From: Cryomorphaceae bacterium
GTDB lineage: Bacteria; Bacteroidota; Bacteroidia; Flavobacteriales_D; SKUL01
Length of the DNA: 35,380 nt
Direction of reading: 5' to 3'
NCBI GenBank assembly: GCA_007695365.1
Contig: REDV01000068.1
Coordinates: 1-35,380, forward strand
Shown here: one piece after another, positions 32,509-35,380 of the stretch
Numbering within the stretch: the first letter of the stretch is position 1
Layout of the letters: each line of letters starts with the position of its first letter
Notes under the pieces: generated by a model
The model's database searches: none
What the model saw: only the letters and a program-made list of their open reading frames with translations
What the model was told of the DNA's origin: nothing
Program-made: the position numbers and the translations under genes

Positions 32509-35340
32509 ATGAAACTACGCAACCTTATCGCAGCACTCTTCTTATTGCCGCTTTTTGTACAGGCCCAAATTGACTTTTCGCCCGGACTTCGGAGTTATCA
32601 TCCCATGAATGGTGACTATGACAACGTATCGAATAGCGCGTTCAATTTTCACAGTAGCTTTTTCAACGCGTCATTTGGCGAGAACGCAGCAGGGTTAGAC
32701 AGTACTGCCGGAGCCTTTGACGGAGCCAGCAGGGTAAATGTAAACACCCGTCTTGTCAATCAAATTGCCAATTTTTCGGTCGAAATGTGGTTTAGGGCGG
32801 AGTCTGAGTTTTTCCAGGTTCTTTTCTGGGAAGGGCTCCTCAACCAGCGGAGTGTTTGGATACGTGTTGAGCCTGTAAACAACCGGATACGATGCATTGC
32901 AGGAACTCCCAGCAGTGCTGCCATTGTGAACACGGATAGTTCTTTTGCCGATGGCGAGTGGCATCACCTGGTGCTGACTGCGGCTAATAACAATCTTTTG
33001 AGTGTGTATGTGGATGGGGTACTAAACGCTCAGGTACAGGAAAACTATACTGGTGGAGCCACAACGCAGTTTACACGCTTCGGATGTCGGGAAGATTTGA
33101 GTCAGTTTCTTACCGGTAACCTCGATGAGGTGCGCGTCTGGAACTATCCTCTTAGCGCCGCAGAGGTAAGTGCCCTCTACAACCAACCCCGCATCATGAT
33201 AGACACAGAAGACCTTGGTTCTTTTTGTGCCGGGGCCACAGTTCAGGTTCCCTTTACACTGATTGGCAGTAACCAGTTTGAGGAGGATAACACCTTCTAC
33301 CTGCAGCTCTCTAATCCGCAGGGCAGTTTCCGCTATCCCACAACCATTGGTAGCGCTGCCGGCACAGGCAGCGGAACCATTCAGGCTACCATTCCCGATG
33401 ACGTGGGCTCGGGCAACAACTACCGTGTGCGCGTGGTGGCCTCACGGTACCCGAAAGTTTCAGACAACACCGCAAGTCTTAGCATCAACAACCCCAACGC
33501 AGCTTTGGGTAATGACATCCTTTCCGACTTACTGCTGTATTATCCTTTTGACGGCGATGCAACCGACTTTTCGGGCTTGGGACTCAATGGCTCCATGTCG
33601 GGTAGCCTTGTACCCGTTGACGATCGAAACGGCAATCCCAACAGCGCTTTGAGTTTTGGCTCAGGCGCACGCGTTGGAGTCGGCAGCCCCTTTCCTCTAA
33701 CACAATTCCACAACACCCAGAATCCCATTTCCATTGCTTTCTGGCTACGCCAGAGCAGCACGCCGGCGAGTTTTGGCTATGTATTCTCAGCATGGCAGCC
33801 AACAGCAGGAGGTGGGGATGGACTGTGGATTGGCACTACCAGCAGTGGTACGGTGCGCTGGCGAGTGAACGGAAACCAGTTTGTGCAGGCAGGCAATACC
33901 AATAATCAGTGGCAGCATTTCACCTGTGTGTACACCGGTAGCCAGCTACAGATATACCGAAACGGCACCCTCATCAACACAAGCAATGTAACTGGAAACG
34001 TACGCATTCTGTCTACCATTGAAATGGGCCGCAATACTCAAGGTAATTCAGGAGCACAGGAGCTGACAGGACGGCTCGACGAGTTTAGAATTTATGGCCG
34101 GGCGCTGACTGAACATGAGGCTATGACGCTGTTTCACGATGGCCTGGTGCGCAACAACGGACCGCTGTGCGATGGGGATACAGCACAGTTTTTCGGCCCC
34201 GGGTTTCCTGAGTACATCTACGATTGGAGCGGTCCGGCGGGCTTTAGCAGCGACGAGCAAAATCCGCAATTTGCTCCCTATAATGCCATTGTGCACTCCG
34301 GCGATTATTCACTTTCGCTTATGCACGAAGGATGCGTGGGTACTCCGCTGATTACGCATCTAACCTCAGATGTGGCTCCTGTGGCGGGCGTGCAGGGAGC
34401 GGAGATTTGTATCGGCGATTCGGCCACCATCAGCGCATCGGGCGCCGAGCTCGATGAGCATTACCGCTGGTACGCCGATGAGTTGGGTGAGGAGCTTATT
34501 GCGAGCGGAACTTCATCCATCACCGTATTGCCCGATCAAACCACCACGTACTATGTGAACATCAAGCCCACCGAAGACTGCCAGGGCCCCATTACCCCCG
34601 TATTGGTAAGCGTGGGTGCCGATAACGTGCAGGCCTCGGCCAGTGCTGCGGAAATATGTCCCGGAGATGAAGTCACCCTCACAGGATCCGGTGCAGCCAC
34701 CTACAGTTGGAGCGGAGGCGCTGTTGACGGAGTGCCCTTTGTGCCCCAGCAAAGCACCACCTATGTGCTTACCGGAACTGATTCAGCCGGGTGTGTAGGC
34801 GTGGATTCAGTGTTGGTTACCTTGCTTAACCAACCGCTCACACCCCAAATCCAGGGAGATATGTTTTTGGATTGCGATGCAGCGGGCGTGGTGTACCACG
34901 TGGAATCTCAGCCCGGTTTTACCTATGAGTGGACGGTTCCCGATGGCGCAGGGTTTTCCGGCCAAGGCGCTGACTCCATTGTGGTGGATTTCAACAGCCA
35001 GTTTGGATGGATTACCGTAACAGCCATTTCGCCCGACGGCTGCGCGGGTAACGTCGAAGAGATTTTTGTGCAATGTGTGACCAGTATTGAGGAGCTCACA
35101 GAAGCGGGCATCACCCTTTACCCAAATCCCGTAAGCAATATGCTGTTTCTGGATTTGAGCAACAACAGCGATTTGCGCGGAGTGGAGCTGTACGATGCAT
35201 CCGGCAGATTGCTCAAAACACTCCCCGTTAAGCCGGGCACCCTGCACCATGTAGATGTGGCCGGCTGGGCTGCGGGGCTGTATATCCTCAGGGCTTACAA
35301 CAATGAAAAAACCATTTCATTCCGCGTAGTGAAAATGTAG
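32509..35340 (+). CDS. LamG/Ig-like surface protein with T9SS sorting domain, copy 2
   Basis: A 943-residue tandem paralogue of the preceding gene, with the same order: signal peptide (MKLRNLIAALFLLPLFVQAQ), LamG 1 (about 45-222), LamG 2 (about 334-545), PKD/Ig-like modules and T9SS type A domain. The first LamG domain has many substitutions relative to copy 1, the region around 230-340 is closer, and everything after residue 551 is identical, including synonymous positions. The pair differs in length by one codon. The variable part is therefore the presumed ligand-binding face and the constant part is the stalk and secretion signal. The start at 32509 is chosen as in copy 1; the frame is open to 32419 but that stretch holds the promoter-like repeats. 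Confidence 0.88.
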   Translation: MKLRNLIAALFLLPLFVQAQIDFSPGLRSYHPMNGDYDNVSNSAFNFHSSFFNASFGENAAGLDSTAGAFDGASRVNVNTRLVNQIANFSVEMWFRAESEFFQVLFWEGLLNQRSVWIRVEPVNNRIRCIAGTPSSAAIVNTDSSFADGEWHHLVLTAANNNLLSVYVDGVLNAQVQENYTGGATTQFTRFGCREDLSQFLTGNLDEVRVWNYPLSAAEVSALYNQPRIMIDTEDLGSFCAGATVQVPFTLIGSNQFEEDNTFYLQLSNPQGSFRYPTTIGSAAGTGSGTIQATIPDDVGSGNNYRVRVVASRYPKVSDNTASLSINNPNAALGNDILSDLLLYYPFDGDATDFSGLGLNGSMSGSLVPVDDRNGNPNSALSFGSGARVGVGSPFPLTQFHNTQNPISIAFWLRQSSTPASFGYVFSAWQPTAGGGDGLWIGTTSSGTVRWRVNGNQFVQAGNTNNQWQHFTCVYTGSQLQIYRNGTLINTSNVTGNVRILSTIEMGRNTQGNSGAQELTGRLDEFRIYGRALTEHEAMTLFHDGLVRNNGPLCDGDTAQFFGPGFPEYIYDWSGPAGFSSDEQNPQFAPYNAIVHSGDYSLSLMHEGCVGTPLITHLTSDVAPVAGVQGAEICIGDSATISASGAELDEHYRWYADELGEELIASGTSSITVLPDQTTTYYVNIKPTEDCQGPITPVLVSVGADNVQASASAAEICPGDEVTLTGSGAATYSWSGGAVDGVPFVPQQSTTYVLTGTDSAGCVGVDSVLVTLLNQPLTPQIQGDMFLDCDAAGVVYHVESQPGFTYEWTVPDGAGFSGQGADSIVVDFNSQFGWITVTAISPDGCAGNVEEIFVQCVTSIEELTEAGITLYPNPVSNMLFLDLSNNSDLRGVELYDASGRLLKTLPVKPGTLHHVDVAGWAAGLYILRAYNNEKTISFRVVKM

Positions 35341-35380
35341 TCTCGTTCATGTTGATTCGTGAGAGCGCGCAGAATCGGTT
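34162..35380 (+). repeat. Identical block, copy 2 (reaches the window end)
   Basis: Second copy of the 1,219-base block at 31075-32293. It continues identically through the stop codon and the last 40 bases of the window, so the true length of the identity is unknown. Confidence 0.9.
35366..35380 (+). terminator. Partial terminator after LamG gene 2, cut by window end
   Basis: The left arm CGCGCAGAA and the start of the loop match the terminator at 32279. The right arm and T run lie outside the window. Confidence 0.6.

Noticed and set aside
24310-35340. Mobile element or genomic island at the right end
   Set aside because: No transposase, integrase, terminal inverted repeats, target duplications or tRNA were seen. 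The identical block is explained by duplication or conversion of a gene end.

Overview
The window looks like chromosomal DNA of a Bacteroidota bacterium, most likely Flavobacteriia-like. Five large secreted proteins end in type A type IX secretion (T9SS) sorting domains (YPNP...G.Y.L motifs). There is a TPR / histidine kinase / receiver / AraC hybrid sensor, several SPII lipoproteins, and repeated TAnnTTTG-like -7 promoter elements in place of sigma70 boxes. No rRNA, tRNA, CRISPR array, transposase or phage gene was seen. No stretch longer than about 300 bases lacks a gene; the longest gap, 4877-5127, shows only a candidate promoter.

Layout. (1) 1-3012, minus strand: a secreted phospholipase D-like T9SS protein, then a coupled set of heme-c lipoprotein, DoxX and a TauE/SafE permease cut by the window edge. 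(2) 3134-6816, plus: an M14-type peptidase and a Na/phosphate cotransporter with a PhoU-like tail. (3) 6830-14294: a divergent lipoprotein, then a plus-strand housekeeping run of LuxE-like acyl-protein synthetase, CysQ, LPP20-like lipoprotein, M16 peptidase, O-methyltransferase, threonine aldolase and CorA. (4) 14301-19052: a minus-strand DUF4236 membrane protein, then a two-gene plus unit of a small secreted protein and a 951-residue cysteine-rich T9SS protein, closed by a strong terminator. (5) 19091-24190: a GH92 mannosidase lipoprotein overlapping a YkgJ cysteine-cluster gene, a small secreted Cys-rich protein with terminator, and a minus-strand GT4 glycosyltransferase. (6) 24310-35380: a two-repeat T9SS protein, the hybrid sensor/AraC regulator, and a tandem pair of LamG/Ig-like T9SS surface proteins.

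The last region is the most unusual. The two LamG genes have diverged N-terminal halves but an apparently identical 1,219-base block covering the C-terminal 392 codons and running into the terminator, which suggests recent gene conversion or duplication. Both genes carry TGCAAC direct repeats 21 bases apart, each 37 bases upstream of a shared -7-like element. That is a plausible binding arrangement for the AraC-family output domain encoded immediately upstream. A working model is a sensor-regulator that switches a conversion-prone family of surface lectin-like proteins.

A second window-wide theme is that at least six genes have a -7 element only 3-8 bases before the start codon, which predicts leaderless or nearly leaderless mRNAs. 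Several genes also appear to start with GTG or TTG.
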